Shown here: positions 1 through 6,091 of the stretch, piece after piece
Numbering within the stretch: the stretch's first letter is position 1
How the letters are laid out: every line of letters begins with the position of its first letter
From: CAZXCQ01 sp964639275
GTDB lineage: Bacteria > Desulfobacterota > DSM-4660 > Desulfatiglandales > Desulfatiglandaceae
NCBI GenBank assembly: GCA_964639275.1
Contig: CAZXCQ010000277.1
Coordinates: 1-8,344 of the forward strand
Length of the DNA stretch: 8,344 nucleotides
Reading direction: 5' to 3'
The notes under the pieces: generated by a model
Database searches by the model: none
The model's input: only the letters and a program-made list of their open reading frames with translations
What the model was told of the DNA's origin: nothing
Made by a program: the position numbers and the translations under genes

Positions 1-54
1 GGGAATCCCCATTCGCCGGGTTTCAAAAAGCTAAAGTGTTACCTGATTTCTTTG

Positions 55-62
55 AAAGGAGG
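55..62 (+). promoter_or_regulatory. Strong Shine-Dalgarno for the amidohydrolase
   Basis: AAAGGAGG, 6 nt before the ATG at 69. It decides the start codon against the in-frame GTG at 36. Confidence 0.85.
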
Positions 63-68
63 CAGGAT

Positions 69-911
69 ATGAAGGCTATTGACATCCACGTCCATTTCTC
101 CACGTCAGAAGGACGACGCAAATTAGGACATTACGGGGATGCGCTGGAGACCTATTTCAAGACCAAACTGGAGGTCCTGACCGAAGAGGAGATGGCAAAG
201 GTCTATCAAGACCTGGATATCATGGGAGTCCTCTTGCCCACCGATGATGAGACCGTATCCGGGATCAAACCGATCTCACATGAATATGTGGCCGATATGG
301 TCAGACGATTCCCGGACACATTTATCGGTTTTGCAGGGGTGGACCCCTGGAAAGGCAAGGCCGCCATTGAGGAGCTGGAGCGGGCGGTCAAAGAACTGGG
401 GCTCCGTGGGGCAAAATTTCAACAGGCGTCACAGGCCTTTTTTCCCAATGATCGGCGCTTTTATCCCCTGTGGGAGAAGTGTGCAGAGCTCAAGATCCCC
501 GTCCTATTTCATTGTGGGACCACCGGTCTCGGGGCAGGGATGCCGGGCGGCCTAGGGGTCAAACTCAAATATATCGATCCATTGCCCATTGATGACGTGG
601 CAGCGGACTTCCCGGAGCTCACCATCATCTGCGCCCATCCGGCCTGGCCCTGGACCGATGTATCCATCGCAATCGCTATTCACAAGGCGAATGTCTACGT
701 AGATCTCTCTGGTTGGTCCCCAAAGTATTTCCCCCCACAGCTCACCCGGGATGTCAACAGCCGCCTCCAGAACAAGGCCCTCTTTGGGACGGATTATCCA
801 TTTATCAAGCCGGATCGCTGGCTGCGGGACTTTGAGCAACTGGATCTAAGGCCCGAGGTCCGGCAGAAGGTGATGCTGGAAAACGCCAAAAAGGTCCTGG
901 GGATGGAATAG
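69..911 (+). CDS. Metal-dependent amidohydrolase (Amidohydro_2 family; hydrolase or decarboxylase)
   Basis: Predicted 280-residue TIM-barrel hydrolase, probably cytoplasmic, with no signal peptide. Metal-site residues are visible in the usual order: HVH at residues 7-9 (IDIHVHF), H148 (VLFHCGT), H190 (IICAHP) and D242 (FGTDYP). This is the Amidohydro_2 pattern, which includes ACMSD/gamma-resorcylate-type decarboxylases as well as true hydrolases, so the reaction is not settled. In this cluster it could release or decarboxylate the acid that is then activated to a CoA ester (inference). The start is the ATG at 69 because a strong AAAGGAGG lies 6 nt upstream and the HVH motif then sits at the expected N-terminal place. 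An in-frame GTG at 36 lies upstream of that ribosome site and is rejected. The gene ends 7 nt before the next gene, suggesting one transcript. Confidence 0.85.
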   Translation: MKAIDIHVHFSTSEGRRKLGHYGDALETYFKTKLEVLTEEEMAKVYQDLDIMGVLLPTDDETVSGIKPISHEYVADMVRRFPDTFIGFAGVDPWKGKAAIEELERAVKELGLRGAKFQQASQAFFPNDRRFYPLWEKCAELKIPVLFHCGTTGLGAGMPGGLGVKLKYIDPLPIDDVAADFPELTIICAHPAWPWTDVSIAIAIHKANVYVDLSGWSPKYFPPQLTRDVNSRLQNKALFGTDYPFIKPDRWLRDFEQLDLRPEVRQKVMLENAKKVLGME

Positions 912-918
912 GAACGGC

Positions 919-2079
919 GTGAAGCGGTTGCTGGAACATATCCGGGTCCTTGACCTCTCCCGGCTCCTGCCGGGGGCCCAGTGCAGCCAACTCCTGGCAG
1001 ACCTGGGGGCCCGTGTCCTGAAGGTGGAAGAGCCCGGCACCGGGGACTATATGCGGCGGATCAACCCCCCCGTCTTTAATGCCATGAATCGAAACAAGAT
1101 GAGCATGACCCTCAACCTGAAGCGGCCGGAGGGCAAAGAGATCCTGTTTCGGTTGATCAGAGACCATGACGTGCTCCTGGAGACCTTTCGGCCCGGGGTG
1201 ATGGACCGGCTGGGACTGGGATATGAGCCGGTAAGACGGATCAACGCGGCGATTATCTATTGTTCGCTCAGTGGTTACGGGCAGGACGGCCCTTATCGGC
1301 TCAGGAGCGGTCATGATCTCAACTACCTAGCCATTTCGGGTATCCTGGGCCTGACCGTTGATGCGGGCCGGCTCCCCACCGCGCTTCCCGTTCCTCTGGC
1401 CGATCTGGCAGGGGGGATAATGGCAAGCCATGCCATCCTGGCCGGGCTTTTGGCCCGGGACAACTCCGGAGACGGTTGCTATGTGGATGTGGCCATGATG
1501 GATGCCTCTCTCTCGCTGGTCTCCGGGAGGCTGGCCGCGGGTCTTGCGAAAGGAAAGACCAACCGCAGCGATCTCATCCGCGGGGGGGCCTATGGTGTGT
1601 ATCGGACCCGGGATGATCGATATATTGCCCTTGGCGTCATCGAAGACAAGTTCTGGTCAAGTCTGGCTCGGGCCATTGGCAGGGAGGATATGGCGCGGGA
1701 CCCGCGTTATTTGACCGATCCGTTACGGACCCAGAACCGCGATGAGATCAGGGAAATCCTGGAGCCGATTCTGAGAAAAAGGGATCTCGATGAATGGATG
1801 GCCCTGTTTGATCGGGAGGATGTGCCTGCTACACCGGTCAACCGGGTTGATCAGGTGAAAACCGATCCCCAGGTGGCCCATCGGGGCCTCATGATTGATC
1901 TGATGGATGAGGCCGGGAGGTCTTATCCGCAGGTGGGTTACCCGGCCCTGTTCCTGGACCAGGAGGAGCTGGCAGACCGCATGGCCCCTGAAATGGGCCG
2001 TGATACCCACCAGGTGCTCACCGGTCTGAGATTTGAAGGAAAGGAGATTCGTTCGCTCGCTGACTCTGGTGTGATCTAG
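919..2079 (+). CDS. CaiB/BaiF family protein, alpha-methylacyl-CoA racemase-like
   Basis: 386 residues, the normal length of class III CoA-transferase/racemase proteins. The N-terminal pattern (IRVLDLSRLLPG, LADLGARVLKVE, LETFRPGVMDRLGLGY, SGYGQDGPY) is typical of CaiB/BaiF. The active-site positions match alpha-methylacyl-CoA racemase: H132-D133 in GHDLNYLAISG, D162 in PLADLAGG and E242 in GVIEDKFW. From memory, in mycobacterial MCR the corresponding residues are H126/D127, D156 and E241, with the same 29-residue spacing from D127 to D156. A racemase that interconverts 2R/2S methyl-branched acyl-CoAs is therefore at least as likely as a CoA transferase. The start is a GTG with a modest AGGAA 4 nt upstream; the N-terminus then aligns with the family. 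The gene follows the amidohydrolase closely and is followed at once by a nitroreductase remnant. Confidence 0.87.
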   Translation: MKRLLEHIRVLDLSRLLPGAQCSQLLADLGARVLKVEEPGTGDYMRRINPPVFNAMNRNKMSMTLNLKRPEGKEILFRLIRDHDVLLETFRPGVMDRLGLGYEPVRRINAAIIYCSLSGYGQDGPYRLRSGHDLNYLAISGILGLTVDAGRLPTALPVPLADLAGGIMASHAILAGLLARDNSGDGCYVDVAMMDASLSLVSGRLAAGLAKGKTNRSDLIRGGAYGVYRTRDDRYIALGVIEDKFWSSLARAIGREDMARDPRYLTDPLRTQNRDEIREILEPILRKRDLDEWMALFDREDVPATPVNRVDQVKTDPQVAHRGLMIDLMDEAGRSYPQVGYPALFLDQEELADRMAPEMGRDTHQVLTGLRFEGKEIRSLADSGVI

Positions 2080-2080
2080 G

Positions 2081-2275
2081 GTGGTGGGCGCCTGTTTTCT
2101 TGCCCAGTCGGTCAGGTACCCGGATGTGGTCAGGAAACACGCGGAGATTCCGACGGACCAGGTGCTGGTTATGGGGATGGCCATCGGACGTCCGATCCAG
2201 GACCACCCGGCCAACCGATTCAGGAGCCAGAGGGGGGGACCCGAGGAGTTTTTGCGATTCCTGGAAATCTCATAA
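2081..2275 (+). pseudogene. C-terminal remnant of an FMN-dependent nitroreductase
   Basis: A 64-residue reading frame whose sequence reads as the end of a nitroreductase: YPDVVRKHAEIPTDQVLVMG, then MAIGRP, HPANRFRSQR and PEEFLRF. Family members commonly end with a YPDVV...IP.DQVL..GMALGYPD...P.NRFR.ER.PLEEFV pattern. Full-length nitroreductases are roughly 200 residues or more, so the N-terminal two thirds, with most of the FMN site, are missing. Recognisable homology begins almost immediately after the stop codon of the racemase-like gene (2077-2079), in a different frame, and the remnant ends 13 nt before the next start. GTG codons at 2081 and 2084 could start a short peptide, but there is no good ribosome site. 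It is most likely debris from a deletion or gene replacement; an expressed small protein is possible but unlikely. Confidence 0.75.
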
Positions 2276-2288
2276 CGAGGCATCGGCC

Positions 2289-2735
2289 ATGGACGACGAT
2301 TTGAGAGGAAAACGTCTTGCAGAGTTTAGCTACCTGGTGGAGCGCTGCAAGATTCGGGAGATGGCTGAGGCCATAGGAGATCCCGATGGGCTCCATATCG
2401 ATCCGGAAACTGCCAGGGCCCAGGGGTACAGGGATGTGATTGCACCGCCCACTTTTGGGACCTGTGTGGGTCTCTGGGGTGGGCCCGGGTTTCCTGACCT
2501 TTGCCAGAAACTGGGTGCCAACCCCACGAAGATCCTCCATGCCGAACACGAATACCAGTACTTTGGCCCCATCTATCCCGGCGACACCCTTTATGCGACC
2601 ATTGAAGCGGCAGATACCTATACCAAGGAGGGCCGCTCAGGCAAGATGAAATTCTATGTCGTGGAGACCACCTGCATGAATCAGGGCGGTGAGAAGGTCC
2701 TGATCAGCCGGGCAACCCTTCTGGAAAGGACCTGA
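2289..2735 (+). CDS. MaoC-like dehydratase, N-terminal-type (HadA-like) subunit
   Basis: 148 residues with a FAS1-like/MaoC N-terminal hot-dog fold. Visible features are the KIREMAEAIGDPDGLH stretch (residues 21-36), the GYRDVIAPPTF motif (residues 46-56) typical of HadA-like proteins, and HAEHEYQYFGPIYPGDTL, the usual hot-dog strand and turn. Such proteins usually pair with a second hot-dog subunit that carries the catalytic Asp/His, and that partner lies 12 nt downstream. The expected role is the non-catalytic or substrate-tunnel half of an (R)-specific 2-enoyl-CoA hydratase (inference from the HadAB model). The ATG at 2289 was chosen because ACGAGG lies 8 nt upstream and the conserved sequence starts there. 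The frame is open for 63 more codons upstream, but that part overlaps the nitroreductase remnant in another frame and has no family resemblance. Confidence 0.85.
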   Translation: MDDDLRGKRLAEFSYLVERCKIREMAEAIGDPDGLHIDPETARAQGYRDVIAPPTFGTCVGLWGGPGFPDLCQKLGANPTKILHAEHEYQYFGPIYPGDTLYATIEAADTYTKEGRSGKMKFYVVETTCMNQGGEKVLISRATLLERT

Positions 2736-2740
2736 GGAGG
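2735..2740 (+). promoter_or_regulatory. Shine-Dalgarno overlapping the upstream stop codon
   Basis: AGGAGG begins on the last base of the upstream TGA (2733-2735) and lies 7 nt before the ATG at 2748. This suggests coupled translation of the two hydratase subunits. Confidence 0.8.
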
Positions 2741-2747
2741 AGCGGTT

Positions 2748-3212
2748 ATGGCAGATCTGCCCTTTTTTGAAGATGTAAGGGTGGGGGATGAGATTCCTTC
2801 ACTCACAAAGGACCCGGTGACCGAGACACAGCTTGTGAGATATGCTGGTGCTTCAGGCGATTTCAACCCCATCCACACGGTCCAGCGGGTGGGGGAGACA
2901 GCCGGCTTTGGGGGTGTTATTGCCCACGGGCTGCTGATCATGGGGTTTGTGGGTCAGGCCATAACCCGCTGGATCCCGAATCGGCACCTGGAAAAATTCC
3001 GGGTCCGTTTTGTAGGCGTGACCCGTCCCGGGGACGCGATTACCGTGAGCGGGAAGATCGTACGGAAAATCGAGGATCAAAACCGGATTCAATGTGAGAT
3101 CGAGGCCAGGGATCAGCACGGGACATTAAAGGTCACAGGATCTTTTGAAGCAACACTGCCATCAGTAGGAATTACGAAGGACGAGGGAGGAGGGACCAAG
3201 GACGAGGGATGA
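2748..3212 (+). CDS. MaoC-family (R)-specific enoyl-CoA hydratase, catalytic (HadB-like) subunit
   Basis: 154 residues, one hot-dog domain. The hydratase-2 motif is intact: Y32, then SGDFNPIH with catalytic D38 and H43, followed by GFGGVIAHGLLIMG. It should hydrate trans-2-enoyl-CoA to (R)-3-hydroxyacyl-CoA, or run in reverse, probably as a heterodimer with the preceding HadA-like protein. The start at 2748 is set by a perfect AGGAGG at 7 nt. The C-terminus is odd: after the usual hot-dog end (SFEATLP) come about 17 extra residues of the type GITKDEG/GGTKDEG, written by a 12-nt direct DNA repeat that runs into the stop codon. This tail looks like a repeat insertion that moved the stop, not a family feature. 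The next gene is 241 nt away, so this probably ends the first transcription block. Confidence 0.9.
   Translation: MADLPFFEDVRVGDEIPSLTKDPVTETQLVRYAGASGDFNPIHTVQRVGETAGFGGVIAHGLLIMGFVGQAITRWIPNRHLEKFRVRFVGVTRPGDAITVSGKIVRKIEDQNRIQCEIEARDQHGTLKVTGSFEATLPSVGITKDEGGGTKDEG
3177..3209 (+). repeat. 12-nt direct repeat encoding the MaoC tail
   Basis: AAGGACGAGGGA occurs exactly at 3177-3188 and 3198-3209, with a period of 21 nt (seven codons, encoding KDEG twice). The second copy runs directly into the TGA stop at 3210-3212. The repeat straddles the gene end and belongs to the spacer in style. Confidence 0.9.
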
Positions 3213-3251
3213 GAATGGGGAAATTCCAAATTACAGATCAAAAATAATTTA

Positions 3252-3299
3252 CCCTGTTAAATAATGCTTCGCATTAAATCTCCGATTTATTTAACAGGG
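3252..3299. repeat. Palindromic element with potential three-way-junction fold
   Basis: A perfect 13-bp inverted repeat, CCCTGTTAAATAA (3252-3264) against TTATTTAACAGGG (3287-3299). Inside it are two small hairpins: TAATGC-TTC-GCATTA (3262-3276) and TAAATC-TCC-GATTTA (3275-3289). A 10-bp outer stem (3252-3261 with 3290-3299) plus these two arms gives a compact three-way junction, and the longer outer stem is an alternative. No T-run follows, so it does not look like an intrinsic terminator. A REP- or MITE-like dispersed palindrome is the best guess. Confidence 0.75.
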
Positions 3300-3375
3300 C
3301 AGGCAAATCACAATGACCAAAATTCAAAATTCCAAACAAGGATATGCCCTTGAAGAATTAAGATCGTAATAATGC

Positions 3376-3403
3376 AACCTTGAACCTCTGAACCTGTGAA
3401 CGG
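3376..3403. repeat. AACCT(n)TG short-period repeat, spacer copy 1
   Basis: Four units with a 7-8 nt period: AACCTTG, AACCTCTG, AACCTGTG, AACGG. The first 11 nt (AACCTTGAACC) are the exact reverse complement of 5907-5917. TGAACCTGTG (3389-3398) recurs exactly at 6053-6062. Confidence 0.8.
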
Positions 3404-3412
3404 TTACCTTGT

Positions 3413-3437
3413 TTGTAATTTGGTGCTTGTAATTTGG
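3413..3437. repeat. 11-nt direct repeat TTGTAATTTGG
   Basis: TTGTAATTTGG is exact at 3413-3423 and 3427-3437 (period 14), just before the CoA ligase. Its core is inverted relative to 3226-3235 at the other end of the spacer. Confidence 0.8.
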
Positions 3438-3453
3438 GATTTAGAGGTATTTT

Positions 3454-5007
3454 ATGGGTATCTATACAATCAACCTCGGAGGGACACTTACCAGAACCGC
3501 CAGAAAATATCCCGACCGGCCGGTCTTTGTCTCGCATGAGGGGGAGAGACTGACCTACCGTCAACTTGACCGCCTAAGCAATTGTCTTGCCAATGCCCTC
3601 CTGGCGAGGGGATTTAAGAAGGGCGACCATATTGCCGTTCTTTCCCTGAACTGCAACGAACAGATGATCGCCTTTTTTGGGATATTCAAGATGGGGGGCG
3701 TGGTGGTCCCGATCAATGTGCGGCTTGCGGCTGGTGAGATGAAGTGGATACTCGACCATTCAGATGCGGTTGCACTGATCTTTTCAAGCGATTTTGAGGA
3801 TCGGGCAAAGGAACTGGCTCCTGGACTTGAGGGGGTTCGCTTATGGGTGATGCTCGACCAGGAGGCGTCAGAGGAGACCCTTGGCCTTCAGGAGTTGTTG
3901 GAAAGGGGGACCGAGGAGGACCCCCCTGTGGATGTCTTTGGGGACGATGTGGCCCTCCTCGTCTACACCGCCGGGACGACCGGCAGACCCAAGGGCGTCT
4001 TGCTGACCCACAATTCATGTATATGGAACTCCATAAACTGGGCCTATACCCAGACCTACCGGGAAGGGGACTACTGCCTCCAGGTCTTTCCCCTTTATCA
4101 CGTGGCCGCAATCGGAAACATGCTCACCTATATCTACCTGGGCGGGAGCATCTATCTCAAGAAGACCTTTGATCCCAGAGACTGCATCGAGACCCTCCAG
4201 AGGGAGCGCATCACCCGCTGGGCCGCTGCCCCCACTGTATTCAATATGTTGCTTCAGCTGCCTGATCTTGACAGGTATGATACGCGTTTGTTGACCCTCC
4301 TGGGCTCAGGGGCCGCGATAATGCCGGTAGAGACCCGGAGAAGGCTCAAGGGGATATTTCCCAATGCCCGGATGTTTGACAACTACGGGATGACTGAGGC
4401 TGCCGGTGGGATCACCACCCTGACGCCCCTGGACTCCGATCGAAAGGAGGCCTGTGTCGGGACCCCGCTCATTAGCGTGGAGATGCGCGTGGTGGATAAA
4501 AGCGATAATGACGTGGCGCCAGGCCAGGTGGGTGAGGTGGTCTTTAGGGGCAATAACCTGATGAAGGGCTATTATAAGGATCCGGAGGCCACTCAAGAGG
4601 CCATGCGAAACGGTTGGATGCACACGGGCGATCTGGGCCGGCTCGATGAGGAGGGATTTCTCTATATCGTGGATCGAAAAAAGGATATGATCATTACCGG
4701 GGCCGAGAATGTCTATCCCAGGGAGGTGGAAGAGGTCCTTTACACCCACCCCAAGATCACTGAGGCGGCGGTGATCGGTCTGGCCGATCCCACGTGGGGT
4801 GAGGCGGTCACCGCGGTTGTGGTGCTAAACCCGGGAGAGGAGTCCAGTGAGAAGGAGATCATCGATTTTTGCAGAGGAAAGATCGCAGGATTCAAGTGCC
4901 CCAAGGCCGTAAAATTCCTCGTGGAGCTTCCTAAGAACCCGGCGGGAAAGATCCTGAAGCGAGTGCTCAGGGAACGATACGAAGGGACCCAAACAGTAAA
5001 TGCCTAA
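3454..5007 (+). CDS. Acyl-CoA synthetase (AMP-forming, FadD-like)
   Basis: 517 residues, typical of fatty-acid/aryl CoA ligases of the ANL superfamily. It activates a carboxylic acid with ATP and CoA through an acyl-AMP. Visible motifs are the phosphate loop YTAGTTGRPKG (residues 171-181), NYGMTEAAGG (A5), HTGDLG (residues 390-395), DRKKDMIITGAENVYPREVE (hinge region and A8), and PKNPAGK, with K499 as the expected adenylation lysine. The start ATG has AGAGG 6 nt upstream. The last residues (TVNA) and the stop codon fall inside a spacer repeat unit (AAATGCCTAAA), so the gene end was probably reshaped by the repeat; the catalytic C-terminal domain is complete. The substrate cannot be told from sequence; neighbours favour a medium or branched chain or a ring-derived acid. 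Confidence 0.92.
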   Translation: MGIYTINLGGTLTRTARKYPDRPVFVSHEGERLTYRQLDRLSNCLANALLARGFKKGDHIAVLSLNCNEQMIAFFGIFKMGGVVVPINVRLAAGEMKWILDHSDAVALIFSSDFEDRAKELAPGLEGVRLWVMLDQEASEETLGLQELLERGTEEDPPVDVFGDDVALLVYTAGTTGRPKGVLLTHNSCIWNSINWAYTQTYREGDYCLQVFPLYHVAAIGNMLTYIYLGGSIYLKKTFDPRDCIETLQRERITRWAAAPTVFNMLLQLPDLDRYDTRLLTLLGSGAAIMPVETRRRLKGIFPNARMFDNYGMTEAAGGITTLTPLDSDRKEACVGTPLISVEMRVVDKSDNDVAPGQVGEVVFRGNNLMKGYYKDPEATQEAMRNGWMHTGDLGRLDEEGFLYIVDRKKDMIITGAENVYPREVEEVLYTHPKITEAAVIGLADPTWGEAVTAVVVLNPGEESSEKEIIDFCRGKIAGFKCPKAVKFLVELPKNPAGKILKRVLRERYEGTQTVNA

Positions 5008-5039
5008 AATTTGAAATGCCTAAAGTGCCTAAAATTGTG
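4998..5039. repeat. AAATGCCTAAA repeat spanning the CoA ligase stop codon
   Basis: AAATGCCTAAAATTTG (4998-5013) is followed by AAATGCCTAAAG (5014-5025) and GTGCCTAAAATTGTG (5025-5039). The first unit includes the ligase stop codon (5005-5007). ATGCCTAAAAT (5000-5010) and CTAAAGTGCCTA (5020-5031) are exact reverse complements of 6092-6102 and 6105-6116 beyond the crotonase gene. Confidence 0.85.
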
Positions 5040-5049
5040 GAAGTGTAAC

Positions 5050-5097
5050 GAGCATCCAGCAACCAGCATCAAGTGACCAGCACCGAGCAACCAGCAT
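5050..5097. repeat. CCAGCA-type short repeat running into the crotonase start codon
   Basis: Degenerate units based on GAGCA and ACCAGCA. GAGCATCCAGCAACCAGCAT (5050-5069) resembles GAGCAACCAGCAT (5085-5097), with a middle unit TGACCAGCACC (5074-5084). AACCAGCAT is exact at 5061-5069 and 5089-5097. The crotonase ATG (5096-5098) lies in the last copy. Confidence 0.85.
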
Positions 5098-5881
5098 GAC
5101 CTACGAGACAATAATCTGTGAAAAGGGTCAGGGGATGGCCGTTGTGACCCTCAACAGGCCGGAGAGGAGAAATGCCCTGAGCTTCCGGCTAAAGGAGGAG
5201 GTCTCGATTGTTTTTGATCAACTGGAAAGGGAGGACGCGGTCAAGGTGGTCATATTGACCGGTGGCAAGGAGGCCTTTAGCGCGGGCGCCGACATAAAGG
5301 AGCGCTCGCAGGTCCAGCTGACCCGGTCGCAGTTCTATTTTGCCCAGCGAAAGAGTCAAGAGTTCTATACCAGGATCGAGCGGTTTGACAAACCGGTCAT
5401 CGCGGCGATCAACGGGGTGGCCATTGGCGGTGGTCTTGAACTCGCCCTGGTATGCGACCTTCGCATCGCCTCTGAGACAGCGCGTTTCGGACTGCCAGAG
5501 GTGAAGATAGGCGTAATGCCCGCCGCTGGAGCGACCCAGAGGCTCCCGAGGCTCATCGGTGTCACCAGGGCCAAGGAGCTGCTGTTTACCGGCGAGTTTA
5601 TTGATGCCCGTGAGGCGCATCGAATAGGGCTTGTGAATAAGGTCGTGACCGTGGATCGAATGATGGATGAGGCAAGAGCACTCGCACAAAAGATCATTGA
5701 CAACCCGCCCCTCTCGATTAGATATGCCAAGAGGGCGGTGAATCTGGGTATGCAGCTCGATATGACCTCTGCCCTGGCCTACGAGGCCCAGTGCGCCTCG
5801 ATTCTCTACACCTCGGAAGACAGAAAGGAGGGCATCAGGGCCTTTAAGGAGAAGAGAAAACCTATATTCAAAGGGAGATAG
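5096..5881 (+). CDS. Enoyl-CoA hydratase/isomerase (crotonase family)
   Basis: 261 residues, the standard crotonase length. It should hydrate 2-enoyl-CoA to (S)-3-hydroxyacyl-CoA in the cytoplasm. The oxyanion-hole segments AFSAGADIKE and NGVAIGGGLELA are present. Both catalytic glutamates of true hydratases are conserved: E115 in GGGLELA and E135 in FGLPE, 20 residues apart as in rat mitochondrial hydratase E144/E164. LPRLIG follows, and the C-terminus ends FKEKRKPIFKGR. The N-terminus (MTYETIICEKGQGMAVVTLNRPERRNALS) is of normal length from the ATG at 5096. The start has no real Shine-Dalgarno (only CGAG at 5084-5087) and sits in a CCAGCA repeat, so initiation may be weak or rely on read-in. 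Spacers on both sides carry matching repeat words in inverted orientation. Confidence 0.92.
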   Translation: MTYETIICEKGQGMAVVTLNRPERRNALSFRLKEEVSIVFDQLEREDAVKVVILTGGKEAFSAGADIKERSQVQLTRSQFYFAQRKSQEFYTRIERFDKPVIAAINGVAIGGGLELALVCDLRIASETARFGLPEVKIGVMPAAGATQRLPRLIGVTRAKELLFTGEFIDAREAHRIGLVNKVVTVDRMMDEARALAQKIIDNPPLSIRYAKRAVNLGMQLDMTSALAYEAQCASILYTSEDRKEGIRAFKEKRKPIFKGR

Positions 5882-5897
5882 TAACTATTAAGGTTGT

Positions 5898-6060
5898 CAG
5901 GTTCACGGTTCAAGGTTCGGGGTTATAGGAAGCCCTTGCTCCTTTCTAACCGGTGCACTTTTCAAGTCAATGCGCGTGCCAGTGGCCAAACCTCAATATC
6001 GTTCCGGTGGGATTGAATTTTCGTCGGTGCGTAACCCTGAACCTTGGAACTTTGAACCTG
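5898..6060. repeat. Inverted repeat pair flanking a 108-nt core
   Basis: The reverse complement of 5898-5924 aligns with 6033-6060, with 24 of 28 positions identical by eye, including GAACCTTG and TGAACCTG. Both arms are versions of the AACCTTG word series at 3376-3403. The arrangement is MITE-like in size, but no target-site duplication is evident. Confidence 0.75.
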
Positions 6061-6091
6061 TGTAGCTACGGGAGATAGGGATAGAAGGCTC

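Larger units (their letters stand above)
3213..3453. other. AT-rich intergenic spacer built of short repeats
   Basis: This 241-nt gap holds no supported gene. It contains the palindrome at 3252-3299, an AACCTTG/AACCTCTG/AACCTGTG series at 3376-3403, and AATTCCAAA-type words. The left end has CCAAATTACA (3226-3235), and its exact reverse complement TGTAATTTGG occurs twice at the right end (3414-3423 and 3428-3437). CAAACAAGG (3333-3341) is also inverted as CCTTGTTTG (3407-3415). I see no convincing -35/-10 pair, although the downstream CoA ligase would need a promoter here if it is not read through from upstream. Confidence 0.8.

Noticed and set aside
36..68. GTG at 36 as the start of the amidohydrolase
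   Set aside because: It lies upstream of the strong AAAGGAGG site, adds 11 residues unlike the family, and has no ribosome site of its own.
805..1314. Long antisense frames opposite the racemase gene, and similar ones opposite other genes (for example 1723-2283, 4306-4749, 5189-5689, 6763-7182)
   Set aside because: They are open because of the codon bias of the sense genes, show no recognisable domain, and lie over strongly conserved coding sequence.
2100..2288. N-terminal extension of the HadA-like gene to an upstream ATG
   Set aside because: The stretch overlaps the nitroreductase remnant in another frame, is rich in Arg/Trp/Ser as shadow frames are, and the conserved protein starts at 2289 after ACGAGG.
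3252..3299. Intrinsic terminator for the first gene block
   Set aside because: The stem is followed by GCAGGCAAATC and not by a T-run, so the standard terminator signature is absent.
3300..3453. Sigma-70 promoter for the CoA ligase (for example TTGAAG at 3350)
   Set aside because: No -10-like hexamer lies at 16-18 nt; a TAATAA occurs only 11 nt away. A promoter may exist, but I cannot place one.
5050..5097. CRISPR array in the CCAGCA repeat block
   Set aside because: Units are only about 9-13 nt, degenerate, and have no unique spacers of uniform length; no cas gene is nearby.
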